Assembly: GCF_900637055.1 (NCBI RefSeq)
Contig: NZ_LR134338.1
Location: 2,800,001-2,864,000, forward strand
DNA length: 64,000 nucleotides
DNA from: Brevibacillus brevis
GTDB taxonomy: Bacteria; Bacillota; Bacilli; Brevibacillales; Brevibacillaceae
Direction of reading: 5' to 3'
The position numbers and the translations under genes were made by a program. Below the pieces are notes generated by a model that saw only the letters and a list, made by a program, of their open reading frames with translations, was not told the origin of the DNA and did no database searches. Below, one piece after another: positions 30,101-38,930 of this stretch (position 1 is the first letter of the stretch; the number at the start of each line of letters is the position of its first letter).

Positions 30101-31020
30101 TTGTCCGCAAATCGGAGCAAACGTTCCGCGAGGTGCTTGCCCCGAAGGTGCGGGGTACGTTGATCCTCGATCAGCTGACAGCCGCTGATTCGCCTGATTT
30201 TTTCATGTTGTTCTCCTCGGTTTCTACGCTCATGGCAGCGGTCGGTCAAGGGGACTACACAGCGGCAAACGCCTATCTGGATGCGTTTGCAAAGGCCAGG
30301 AACCGACGCGGTTTGTGGACACAGTGCTTGAACTGGGCGATGTGGAAAGAGACAGGAATGGCTGTCGACTACGATGTGCAAAATGATTCGCCTTTCCATG
30401 AACTGTACACGGATGAAGCGTTGTTAGCTTTGAACGACATCTTGCACGGACAGGAGAGCCGCGTGGTAATTGGGGGGCTCAAATATGGCGAGATGACCGA
30501 ATTGCTTCAAGTCGACCCCCCTTTTCTGTCCACTGAGATCCGCGTGGTGATCGAAAAACGGGCGGCCCAGCAACAGGTCGCGCCGTACGTATCGGCAGAG
30601 GCCAGAGAGATGGAAGTGAAGCCGGTTGTGCTTATCGGTAGGGACCAACAAGAATTCTCTGCTATCGAGCAACAACTCGCCGCGATCTGGTCGCGTCTGC
30701 TTCAGGTTGAGGAGATATCGCTGTACGACAACTTTTATGACCTTGGGGGCAACTCTATCCTCGCGACCCATCTGTTGCGAGCATTGGATGATTCATTTCC
30801 CAATCAATTTGACATCACCGACATCTTCTCTTATCCGAGCATCGCGCTGATGGCCGAGTATCTGGAAAATCAACAGAAACATCCGGTTAACGTCTCTCTA
30901 GACACCATAAACGAGGAGGACTTGGACGATCTGCTCGATCGTTTGTCGGACGGGAAACTGTCAGTGGATGAGGCGTCCGTACTCTTTAAATTAGTGGGTG
31001 ATGACAAGTGGAAAGCGTAA
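27145..31020 (+). CDS. Trans-AT PKS module, KS-KR-ACP
   Basis: The protein has 1291 residues. The ketosynthase has Cys203 in TTCSSSL, EAHGSGTQLGDP (Ser in place of the common Thr) and NIGHLGN. The ketoreductase has GGTGGMA near 880, with its Tyr in GQGDYTAAN. The carrier has GGNSILA near 1203. No DH is present, so the product is a beta-hydroxyacyl chain. The C-terminus ends in a helical element (LSDGKLSVDEA) with an acidic, Trp-containing tail (GDDKWKA), probably a docking tail for the next protein. GTG 27145 follows GGGGGGAGA. The GTG at 27130 overlaps the previous stop codon and lacks such a site. The 3' end overlaps the next start by 13 bases. Confidence 0.92.
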   Translation: MDNLLDFRIMEFRDDPVDIDIQSVSKKDIAIIGMAVRFPHAETVEEFWQNISGGMDSIREFPLSRRKDTLPLLRHQGVPPQEITYIKGGFLRDVDTFDYRFFGLSYAEASLMDPCQRLFLQTAWQALEDAGYGGDRLASTKTGVYLGFSNDFDTERTYKRYIFEIQPESSALAFTGNSKAIIASRLSYLLDLKGPSMVIDTTCSSSLVAVHLACQAIRNGDCDNALVGGIEVHLLPLQADAHEKMGIESSDYKTKSFDHRSNGSGNGEGVAAVLLKPFDQALRDGDAIYAVIKGSAINQDGASMGLTAPNAKAQEQVLLEAWKAAGIDPTTLTYIEAHGSGTQLGDPIEVEGLHKAFAHYTTEQQFCGIGSVKTNIGHLGNCAGIAGLIKTTLALQHERLPASLHFQRPNGKIPFISSPLYVVDETRPWETDNGQPRRAGVSSFGLSGTNCHVVLEEAPRVVKERVKGSRLHLLTLSAKSQSALLELVDRYRERLKQSIDLTPADLCYTANTGRGHYGHRLAIVFENLHDLENKLCGIEDVDRLPTDVYAGVHRLTSVEGAKCEAHARTNSELQILTEQTRTLLADMDKEAATYAQLSRLADLYVQGASVPWQALYTHGRVVHLPVYPFEKSRCWIDNPPETSLFHVIGWQSVQNELILSPLTGAVLFLKGRSLWSERMLAELKRLAVRVVEVSMGTEYAHTGNDAYTIRPIQEDYSRLIGDLKGVSIETILHAGMIGNDPQATALEALEEAQQRGVWSLFHLTKATLEHKWKHPVEILLLGQQVYEVTGSESTLYPEAAPLFGLGKVVSHEYPHLSCTCLDLDETGDPVQVAAWLGVKDRPYLTAIRGTERYTEVLRPLAVRPNAPAPVKRGGAYLITGGTGGMALEVARYLSEQERVTIALVSRSELPARSEWERLLAGKPSRKLRNALERLIEIEQNGANLRFYAADVADEAQMKSVIADLRATSGRICGVVHAAGVAGNGFLVRKSEQTFREVLAPKVRGTLILDQLTAADSPDFFMLFSSVSTLMAAVGQGDYTAANAYLDAFAKARNRRGLWTQCLNWAMWKETGMAVDYDVQNDSPFHELYTDEALLALNDILHGQESRVVIGGLKYGEMTELLQVDPPFLSTEIRVVIEKRAAQQQVAPYVSAEAREMEVKPVVLIGRDQQEFSAIEQQLAAIWSRLLQVEEISLYDNFYDLGGNSILATHLLRALDDSFPNQFDITDIFSYPSIALMAEYLENQQKHPVNVSLDTINEEDLDDLLDRLSDGKLSVDEASVLFKLVGDDKWKA

Positions 31021-34000
31021 GAAATTATATCCTCCACCAAGTCGCCGTAAACCAGCTCAGCAAGGACGAGGCGAAGCGGCTACTCAAAGAGATTGTAAAG
31101 GCGGAAGGGGCGTCTGCTGCAAAAACAAAACAGGACATCGCCATCATCGGGATGGCCTGCCAGCTTCCGGGGGCACAATCACCGGAAGAGTATTGGGGCG
31201 TGCTGATGAACGGAGTACGCACGACGGGGGAATTCCCACATTCCCGCAGGCGTGACACAGACCCGTTCCTGCCAAAGGGTGTCGAATATCGCAAAGGCGG
31301 TTATCTGTCCCATGTGGATCAGTTCGATGCGCCGTTCTTTCGTATTTCGCGAAAGGAAGCAGAGGCGATGGACCCCAATCAACGCCTATTTCTGGAGACA
31401 GCGTGGGAAGCAATGGAGGATGCAGGTGTCGGCAAGGAAAAACTCAAGAATACGAAGACGGCTGTCTACATTGGACAGGAGACTAATTTCAACAATCAGT
31501 ATCGCCAATTAATTGAAGAAGAGGATGAACTCGCCCTCGTCGGTTCACACACGGGCATCACTGCAAGTCGCATCCAGTATCTGCTCAACTTGCGTGGTCC
31601 GAGTCTGGTTCTCGATACAGCTTGTTCATCAGGGTTGGTTGCTCTTCATATGGCCTGTCAGGGACTTCGTAACAACGAATTCCAGCAGGCGCTAGTCGGT
31701 GGCCTCTCCACGTTCATATTTCCGGCAGGCAAGGATCTGGTGCATGAAGCGGGTACCGGGATCATCCGTGCCTTCGACAAGGATGCCAACGGCACAGTCT
31801 GGGGAGAAGGCGTCGGCGTACTGTTGTTAAAGCCCCTGGAACAGGCATTGCGGGATGGCGACCCGATCCGGGCGGTAATCAAAGGCAGCGCCATCAATAA
31901 TGATGGTCAGTCGAACGGGATCACCGCGCCGAATGCCGATGCTCAGGCAGAGGTCTTGCAAATGGCGTGGAAGATGTCCGGAATCCACCCGGAGACGATC
32001 TCCTACATCGAGACGCACGGCACCGGCACTCAGCTCGGGGATCCCATTGAGATCAAAGGAATCGCCAAAGCGTTTCGCGCCCATACGGATAAGCGGCAAT
32101 TTTGCGGGATTGGCTCTGTCAAGACCAACATTGGACACACGGTCGGCAATTCCGGTATTGCGTCGTTGATCAAGATGGTGCTGGCCTTGGAACATGCTCA
32201 GTTGCCGCAAACGATCGGTTTTGAAACACCGAACCCGTTTATCAACTTTGTAGACTCACCAGTCTATGTGAATGACCGTCTGAGGAACTGGGAGAGCGCT
32301 GACCATCCGCGCCGCTGCGGGGTGAGCGCATTTGGATTCTCTGGCACGAACGCCCATGTGGTACTGGAAGAAGCTCCTCAGCTCCCAGAAAGAGCACCGG
32401 CTGGAACGGAGCTGCATCTCTTCACTCTGTCCGCCAAGTCCTACCCTGCATTACGCGAGTCTTTGCGCCGTCATCTCCGCTATCTGCAAAACCATGAGAA
32501 AGTGTCTCTGTCGGACTTGTGCTACACGGCGAACACCGGGCGGGGGCATTATCAGGAGCGCATGATCTTCCAGGTGAGAACGGTAAAGGAGCTTCGAGAT
32601 CGCTTGCGGCAGGTGTTGCATGTCACGGGGGAGGAGATCACTCGGCAGGTGCAGGGGGCTGGTTATGGAAAGCACAAAATCGTCCATCGCAAAGGGGAGC
32701 GGCAACAAGGGGAATTGTCTGAACAAGATGTAATCCGCATGAGCGCGGAGATCAACCGTCGCTTGGTCCACGCTCCGAACGGGGTGACCCCGGAGCTGGC
32801 CGAGGAGTTGTGCGCATCCTATCTGGCCGGGGCAGAGATAGATTGGAGTGTTCTTTACAAGATCGGGCATCGGGCGATGCGTCTCCCTGTATATCCCTTT
32901 GACAGGTTGCGCCATTGGGTACAAGTTGACGGACTACTGTTGAAACAACGGGAGGATGTCGGCAGGCCAAAGAAGCTGACCACACCGTTGGTCGACCGTT
33001 GTCAGGCGATAACGATGGAAGGCGCGATCTACGAGACTGACCTGGACGCCACATATTGGGTGTTGGAGGAGCATCGCATCGGCACTAAGGCGGTCCTACC
33101 CGGCACAGCGTATCTGGAAATTTCGCTGGAGGCTGCGCGTGAATATGGCATGCAAGAGCCGATCACGGTTGCCGAGATGCAGTTTTTGGCGCCGTTTACA
33201 GTCGAGGACGGGGAGACCCGCACATTGCAGACCGTGTTGTCGAAGACTGCTGATGGGATGCGCGTCACGCTCTGCTCACAAGGTGGGGACGATACGTGGA
33301 TGTTGCACGCAACCGGCTTGTTGGAGAATTCGGAGGAGGGCGTGCAGGCGGATGTCGATATGGAAGCTGTGTTCGCCCGGTGTCCGCATCTTGCAAAGAG
33401 AGAAGAGAACGTAGTGGCGGCAGGAGATAGCATCCTGTTTGGACCGCATTTTCAATGCGTCACGAACATGTGGATCGGGGAGGAGGAAGCGCTCATCGAG
33501 ATCACGATGCCCTCTTCGCATCAGGAGGAACTTGGCGATTATTCCCTTCACCCCGCTCTTCTTGACAGGGCGACAGGCTCCGTTGTCGATTTAGCGGATC
33601 AAAAAGGAAAGGGGATGCATCTCGCTTTCTCCTACCGTAATCTACGTCTTTATCGTCCGTTGCCGGAACGTTTCTATTCGAGGGTACGCAGGCTCGAAGT
33701 TTCGACAGACGACTTGCAGGTCTATAAAGTGCAGCTGTTCGATGTGAGCGGGTGTGTTCTGGCAGAGATCGGAGAATTTTCCACGATCCGAGTACCGATC
33801 GGTCAGGAACAGACGATGTTCTATATGACCGAGTGGAGGGAGACCCCGCTCAAGGAGACTACGGCATGGACGAATGAAGCTGTCTGTATTTTGAAGGACG
33901 ACTCCGGTCTGGCCGATCAGTTGGCTGATCGGTTGCGGGAAAATGGGCGGCGTGTGATTGAGGTGCAATGGGGACAGGAGTACCGGAGTCTGGGAGGCGA

Positions 34001-37000
34001 TCGCTATCTCGTGAGTGGCACCGAGGACGACTATGCACGTTTGCTGAGGGAGACGGACGACGTCCCGTGGAAACATCTGTACCATCTGTTCACCTGGAAC
34101 TGCAAGCCTGCTGAGGGTATCGAGCAACTCAAAGCCAATCAAGAGCGAGGTGTGCTCAGCCTGTTGCGTCTGTCGCGATGCTTGATGAACAGCCGCGGCA
34201 AGCAGGATATACAGATCGTTCTAATCGCCGATCATGCGTCGGCGGTCACAGGGAAGGAAACGGTGATCAAGCCCGAACAGGCCTCATTGCTTGGTCTTGG
34301 TAAGGTAATCGGGGAAGAAGCGCTAAACTTGCGCTGTCGGACGATCGATCTTGACGAAGCTACCGGGCTTGATGTGCTGTGGCGGGAACTGAGTTCACAA
34401 GAAGCCCCGTACAGCATTGCATACCGCGGGGGAGTCCGTTATACCCCGGAAGTGCGGCCGTCACATACACAACTAAGCGATTCCTCGTTCGCGTTGCGTC
34501 GCGACGGCATCTATCTGATCACCGGGGGCACCGGCGGGATCGGGTTGGAGCTTGCTCATTGGCTAACCCAACAGAACGTCACGGTCGCTTTGTTGCATCG
34601 TTCGCCGCTGCCGGAGCGTGCGCGCTGGGCGGAGTTGTCAAGCGGCGAAGATAAACTGTCGCACCAGATTCGTAAAATACTGACGCTGGAAGCCTCGGGT
34701 GCAAAACTTTTGCTTGTGCAAGGTGATGTAGCCGATGCCGACTCCTTGCGAAGCGCTCTGCAGAAAGTACGAGAACATGGGCCGTTGCGCGGTGTGTTTC
34801 ACGGAGCGGGGGTGGCAGGAGACGGATTTTTGATACGCAAGCACGAGGTAGACTTCCGCAAGGTGCTCGCTCCGAAGGTGGAAGGGACATGGTGGCTGAA
34901 TCGGTTGACGCAGTTAGACGATCTCGACTTCTTCATCCTGTTCTCATCTGTGACCGCGATTCTATCCGGAGCAGGACAGGGAGACTATACAGCAGCTAAT
35001 GCCTATCTCGACGCGTTTGCGGCTGAACAAAGACGCAAGGGACGTCCGATGCTGTCGATCAATTGGTCTACCTGGAAAGAGGCAGGCATGGCGTTTGACT
35101 ATGGCGTAACTGCGGACGGTATTTTTCGATCCCTGACCACCGAAGAAGCTCTGCAAGGGCTGGCCGCTGTGTTGCCGCCGGAACGTCATCAAGTGATTAT
35201 CGGCAGGTTGAATTATGATCTGTTAACGAATGTCATGGATCAAGCCCCTTACCTGTTGTCAGAGGAGATACATCGTGAGGTCAGCAGATTGTCTGCTTCA
35301 AAGCGTAACAAGCGTACTACCAGATCGCTGATTCGACCGGCTTCAGTGGTGCTGAGCGGCCGTTCTGAAGGCGATTACACCGAGCGGGAGCAACAGATCG
35401 CCGCCATCTGGGCCGAAGTACTGGGGCTCGACACAGTGAACATCCACGACAATTTCTACGAATACGGCGGGGATTCGATTCTTGCGATTAAGATCGCCAA
35501 TTTAATAGAAGAAAGACTACAGACTAGAGTGTCAATCAGTGACCTGTTTCAACACCTGACCATTTATGAGTTGACACGAGCTATTGGTGATGCCGAACGG
35601 GAAGTCCCCGCGGAAGTGGCGGCAGGAACTAGAGCAGAAGAACACGTCGGCGAATTGTCAAGCGGGCAACAACGCCTCTGGTTCCTACATCAGATAGACC
35701 CGGGCATTCATGTCTATAATTTGAGGGCAAACTTTGAAATGAGGGGGCTCGACCCGGAGGCATTTCTTTCAGCCTTGCGTATCTTGACCGCTCGGCATGC
35801 CGCACTGCGCACCGTGATCCGCGAGGAGTCAGGTGTCCCAAAACAAGCGGTGCTGCCATCGCATGAACCTGTTGTGGAATGGGTCGAGGCGGACGAAGTT
35901 CTGCTGCATGATCTGCTGAATGAAGAGCACGAACGGACAATTGATTTTAGCGAGCCTCTCTGGAGGGTCAAAGTGTTCATGACAGGTGCTGATCGGCAAG
36001 TGATTGCAATGACGATCCACCATCTGATCACAGACGGCTGGAGCATGCTCTTGTTGCTGGATGAATGGCAACGTCTCTACGAGAGCCGACTGAAAGGTAC
36101 GGAGCTCGAATTACCGCCTCTGCGTGTGCAATATCAGGACTGGGTTGAAACACAAGCCGCGTGGATGCAAAGTACAGAATTTGCAAATATGGAACGTTAT
36201 TGGCTTGAGGAACTTACGAAACCTCTTCCCGTACTGGAGATTGCGACCGACTATCCGCGCCCGCAGTTGCAGACATACAACGGCAGCTATCATGTGTTCG
36301 AAATCGATGCGGAGCGTTCGGCGAGATTGAAGGAGCTAGCCAAGCGCAATCAGGCAACGTTGCACATGTTGCTCCTTTCTAGCTACTTCCTCCTTCTGCA
36401 AAAGCTGTCCCAGCAAGACGAGATCGTCGTCGGGTTTCCCATCGCTGGCCGCGAGTCGAAGGAATGGGAATCAGTTCTTGGTTTGTTCATGAATATGATT
36501 TGTCTGCGGGTCTCGTTCGCTGACTTGCACACGTTTGACGATTTATTGCGGGTTGTTCAGGCTAAAAGTGTCAAGGCTTATGCGAACAGTCGCTATCCCT
36601 TCGACTTGCTGGTCTCGAAAGTCAACCCGGAGCGGGACTTGAGCCGCAGTCCGATCTTTCAGACGATGTTTCAATTTTTCGAGAACTATCAAGCGAATGA
36701 GCGACAGAGTCTGTACGAACTTTGTTTCCTCTGCAAAGAAACGGATAGCAAGATCGAAGTGCGCTGGGAGTATAACACAGACTTATATACCGCGAAGACA
36801 ATTGAGCGCTTAACAGAGTATTTCCTCCATCTGGTAAAGGTGATCACCGATCACGAGCAAGTTATTCTCGCAAATGTACGGTTATTGGGAGAGACAGCAG
36901 AGGCAGATGTGCGGGAATTGTATACGAATTTCGACCCTGAAAGCGTGCCAGAACTCACGGTCATACAGCGGTTCGAACAGATCGCTGCCACCCATATGGG

Positions 37001-38915
37001 TGAGACAGCAGTGACGTATTTCGATCAGCGAGTCACATATGGGGAACTCGAGGCTTGGTCGAACCGCATCGCCCACCTGTTGAGGGAGGCGGGGGTCACC
37101 CGGAATCAGCCGGTCGGTCTGTTGCTGAACAGAGGGCTGCCACTGATCGCGGGCATCCTTGGCATTTTAAAAGCTGGCGGGGCCTATGTACCGATTGATC
37201 CTCAATACCCGCTGGATCGGGTCTGTTACATGTTGCAGCACAGTGAGGTGCAGGTGCTGATCAGCGAAGCAGAACAAGCGGAGAGATTCCGTGTTTTGAG
37301 CGCCGATTTGCCTCTGTTGGAAAAGGTGCTGGATCTGACCGGATCGGATCACACGATCTGGACGGGTGTCTCCCAGGTGTGGCTCAGATCGGACATCGAG
37401 GCGCAAGACTCGAGTGGCTTAAAGCTGCAGTCCAGTCTTGACGATCTGATGTACCTGATTTACACCTCTGGTTCCACGGGCCGTCCCAAAGGAGTGATGG
37501 TCACCCAGTTGAATGCGATGAATTTTCTCCTCGGCAGCATCGCTCAGGGACGTCTCGGCCGTGGGGATCAGATGGCGTGGGTTACTTCGATATCATTTGA
37601 CATCTCCGTTTTTGAGATCTTCGGGGCACTGCTCAGCGGGGCAGGCTTGCATATAATTTCGCAGGAGCTGTTAACGAATCCAGAAGAACTGCTTACCTAT
37701 CTTCATGGCAATGGCATTACGATATGGCATTCCGTGCCGGCCTTGTTTCACCAGTTGGTGCTCTATTTGCGCAGCAGAAGCGACCTAACCGAATGGGCTG
37801 GAAAAAGTAGCATCCGCCGGATCATGATCGGCGGGGAGGCCTGGAGCGCTGAACTGGCCAAGGAGATTCTCGCTCTCTTTCCACAAGCGGAATTAATGAA
37901 TATGTATGGTCCAACTGAAGCCACGATCTGGGCGACGTGCTACCAAGTTGAGCAGCTCGATTGGATAAACGGGATTCTGCCGATTGGACGACCTCTCGTC
38001 AACAACGCCGTTATGATCTTGGATGAACAGGGCATGTTGTGTCCAGTCGGTGTGCCCGGTGAGATCTGCATATGCGGTCTCAACGTGACACCCGGCTATT
38101 ACAAAGATCCCGTACAGACTGCCAAGGCCTACTCCATCGATCCAAAGACAAGGGATCGTGTGTACCGCACGGGCGATATCGGACGCTACTCATCAAAAGG
38201 CGTGATTGAGTATCTCGGGCGCCGGGACGGCCTGATCAAAGTGCGCGGATACCGCATTGAAGCGGGAGAGATAGAAAGCGTTTTACTCCGAATCGGCTCC
38301 GTGAGCGAGACGGCTGTAGTCGCATTGAGCGAAGGGGATACAAACAAGTTGGTTTGCTATTACGTCTCACCGGACGATGTCACGGCCGCTCGGTTGCGGG
38401 ATCATCTGCGGGAGAGTTTGCCCGAGTATATGATCCCGTCGCACTTCTTTGCACTCGGGGAATTGCCAAGGACGGCCAACGGCAAGATCGACCGTCAGGA
38501 ACTCGCGGGGCGTACGTTGCCGGACCGACTCACCGACGAGGGAGAATTGTCCCTGCCAACCACGGGGACGGAGCGCTTGATCAGTCAGATTTGGGAGGAG
38601 CTGCTCGGTTGGAAAGGCGTTGGCATCCACGATAATTTCTTCGAAATCGGGGGTAACTCGTTCCTCGTCAGTCAGATGCACTACCGCCTCTCGGAACAGT
38701 ATCCGGGACGGCTGCGCATCGTCGATCTGTTCACGCACACCACAATCGCCAAGATTGCGGCCTACCTGGACAGCGATCAGGCAGAGCCAGGGCCGCTTGT
38801 GATAGCTCCTCCTAAGATAGGGGAGGCTGAATTGGAACAAGAGTTGTTGGACATGTTCGATCAGATTTCTTCCGGTAAGCTCTCGCTGGACGAAGCAGTT
38901 AAAAAATATTCGTAA
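31008..38915 (+). CDS. Trans-AT PKS/NRPS hybrid, KS-DH-KR-ACP-C-A-T
   Basis: At 2635 residues this is the largest protein of the window. The KS has Cys near 206 in TACSSGL and NIGHTVG. The DH has EHRIGTKAVLPG near 689 (the Gly is shifted one place relative to HxxxGxxxxP) and LHPALLD. The KR has GGTGGIG near 1174, GQGDYTAAN, and HGAGVAGDG with the Asp expected of a B-type reductase. The ACP has GGDSILA near 1489. The C domain has HHLITDG near 1671. The A domain has TSGSTGRPKG near 2156. Its pocket residues D-I-F-H-M-G-M-I-W-K match no code I know, although 301-Gly and 331-Trp recall glycine-type pockets. The carrier has GGNSFLV near 2550. It should form an enoyl thioester and then add one amino acid. 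The tail SSGKLSLDEAVKKYS looks like a docking helix. Confidence 0.92.
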   Translation: MESVRNYILHQVAVNQLSKDEAKRLLKEIVKAEGASAAKTKQDIAIIGMACQLPGAQSPEEYWGVLMNGVRTTGEFPHSRRRDTDPFLPKGVEYRKGGYLSHVDQFDAPFFRISRKEAEAMDPNQRLFLETAWEAMEDAGVGKEKLKNTKTAVYIGQETNFNNQYRQLIEEEDELALVGSHTGITASRIQYLLNLRGPSLVLDTACSSGLVALHMACQGLRNNEFQQALVGGLSTFIFPAGKDLVHEAGTGIIRAFDKDANGTVWGEGVGVLLLKPLEQALRDGDPIRAVIKGSAINNDGQSNGITAPNADAQAEVLQMAWKMSGIHPETISYIETHGTGTQLGDPIEIKGIAKAFRAHTDKRQFCGIGSVKTNIGHTVGNSGIASLIKMVLALEHAQLPQTIGFETPNPFINFVDSPVYVNDRLRNWESADHPRRCGVSAFGFSGTNAHVVLEEAPQLPERAPAGTELHLFTLSAKSYPALRESLRRHLRYLQNHEKVSLSDLCYTANTGRGHYQERMIFQVRTVKELRDRLRQVLHVTGEEITRQVQGAGYGKHKIVHRKGERQQGELSEQDVIRMSAEINRRLVHAPNGVTPELAEELCASYLAGAEIDWSVLYKIGHRAMRLPVYPFDRLRHWVQVDGLLLKQREDVGRPKKLTTPLVDRCQAITMEGAIYETDLDATYWVLEEHRIGTKAVLPGTAYLEISLEAAREYGMQEPITVAEMQFLAPFTVEDGETRTLQTVLSKTADGMRVTLCSQGGDDTWMLHATGLLENSEEGVQADVDMEAVFARCPHLAKREENVVAAGDSILFGPHFQCVTNMWIGEEEALIEITMPSSHQEELGDYSLHPALLDRATGSVVDLADQKGKGMHLAFSYRNLRLYRPLPERFYSRVRRLEVSTDDLQVYKVQLFDVSGCVLAEIGEFSTIRVPIGQEQTMFYMTEWRETPLKETTAWTNEAVCILKDDSGLADQLADRLRENGRRVIEVQWGQEYRSLGGDRYLVSGTEDDYARLLRETDDVPWKHLYHLFTWNCKPAEGIEQLKANQERGVLSLLRLSRCLMNSRGKQDIQIVLIADHASAVTGKETVIKPEQASLLGLGKVIGEEALNLRCRTIDLDEATGLDVLWRELSSQEAPYSIAYRGGVRYTPEVRPSHTQLSDSSFALRRDGIYLITGGTGGIGLELAHWLTQQNVTVALLHRSPLPERARWAELSSGEDKLSHQIRKILTLEASGAKLLLVQGDVADADSLRSALQKVREHGPLRGVFHGAGVAGDGFLIRKHEVDFRKVLAPKVEGTWWLNRLTQLDDLDFFILFSSVTAILSGAGQGDYTAANAYLDAFAAEQRRKGRPMLSINWSTWKEAGMAFDYGVTADGIFRSLTTEEALQGLAAVLPPERHQVIIGRLNYDLLTNVMDQAPYLLSEEIHREVSRLSASKRNKRTTRSLIRPASVVLSGRSEGDYTEREQQIAAIWAEVLGLDTVNIHDNFYEYGGDSILAIKIANLIEERLQTRVSISDLFQHLTIYELTRAIGDAEREVPAEVAAGTRAEEHVGELSSGQQRLWFLHQIDPGIHVYNLRANFEMRGLDPEAFLSALRILTARHAALRTVIREESGVPKQAVLPSHEPVVEWVEADEVLLHDLLNEEHERTIDFSEPLWRVKVFMTGADRQVIAMTIHHLITDGWSMLLLLDEWQRLYESRLKGTELELPPLRVQYQDWVETQAAWMQSTEFANMERYWLEELTKPLPVLEIATDYPRPQLQTYNGSYHVFEIDAERSARLKELAKRNQATLHMLLLSSYFLLLQKLSQQDEIVVGFPIAGRESKEWESVLGLFMNMICLRVSFADLHTFDDLLRVVQAKSVKAYANSRYPFDLLVSKVNPERDLSRSPIFQTMFQFFENYQANERQSLYELCFLCKETDSKIEVRWEYNTDLYTAKTIERLTEYFLHLVKVITDHEQVILANVRLLGETAEADVRELYTNFDPESVPELTVIQRFEQIAATHMGETAVTYFDQRVTYGELEAWSNRIAHLLREAGVTRNQPVGLLLNRGLPLIAGILGILKAGGAYVPIDPQYPLDRVCYMLQHSEVQVLISEAEQAERFRVLSADLPLLEKVLDLTGSDHTIWTGVSQVWLRSDIEAQDSSGLKLQSSLDDLMYLIYTSGSTGRPKGVMVTQLNAMNFLLGSIAQGRLGRGDQMAWVTSISFDISVFEIFGALLSGAGLHIISQELLTNPEELLTYLHGNGITIWHSVPALFHQLVLYLRSRSDLTEWAGKSSIRRIMIGGEAWSAELAKEILALFPQAELMNMYGPTEATIWATCYQVEQLDWINGILPIGRPLVNNAVMILDEQGMLCPVGVPGEICICGLNVTPGYYKDPVQTAKAYSIDPKTRDRVYRTGDIGRYSSKGVIEYLGRRDGLIKVRGYRIEAGEIESVLLRIGSVSETAVVALSEGDTNKLVCYYVSPDDVTAARLRDHLRESLPEYMIPSHFFALGELPRTANGKIDRQELAGRTLPDRLTDEGELSLPTTGTERLISQIWEELLGWKGVGIHDNFFEIGGNSFLVSQMHYRLSEQYPGRLRIVDLFTHTTIAKIAAYLDSDQAEPGPLVIAPPKIGEAELEQELLDMFDQISSGKLSLDEAVKKYS

Positions 38916-38930
38916 CACACGGAGGTAAAA

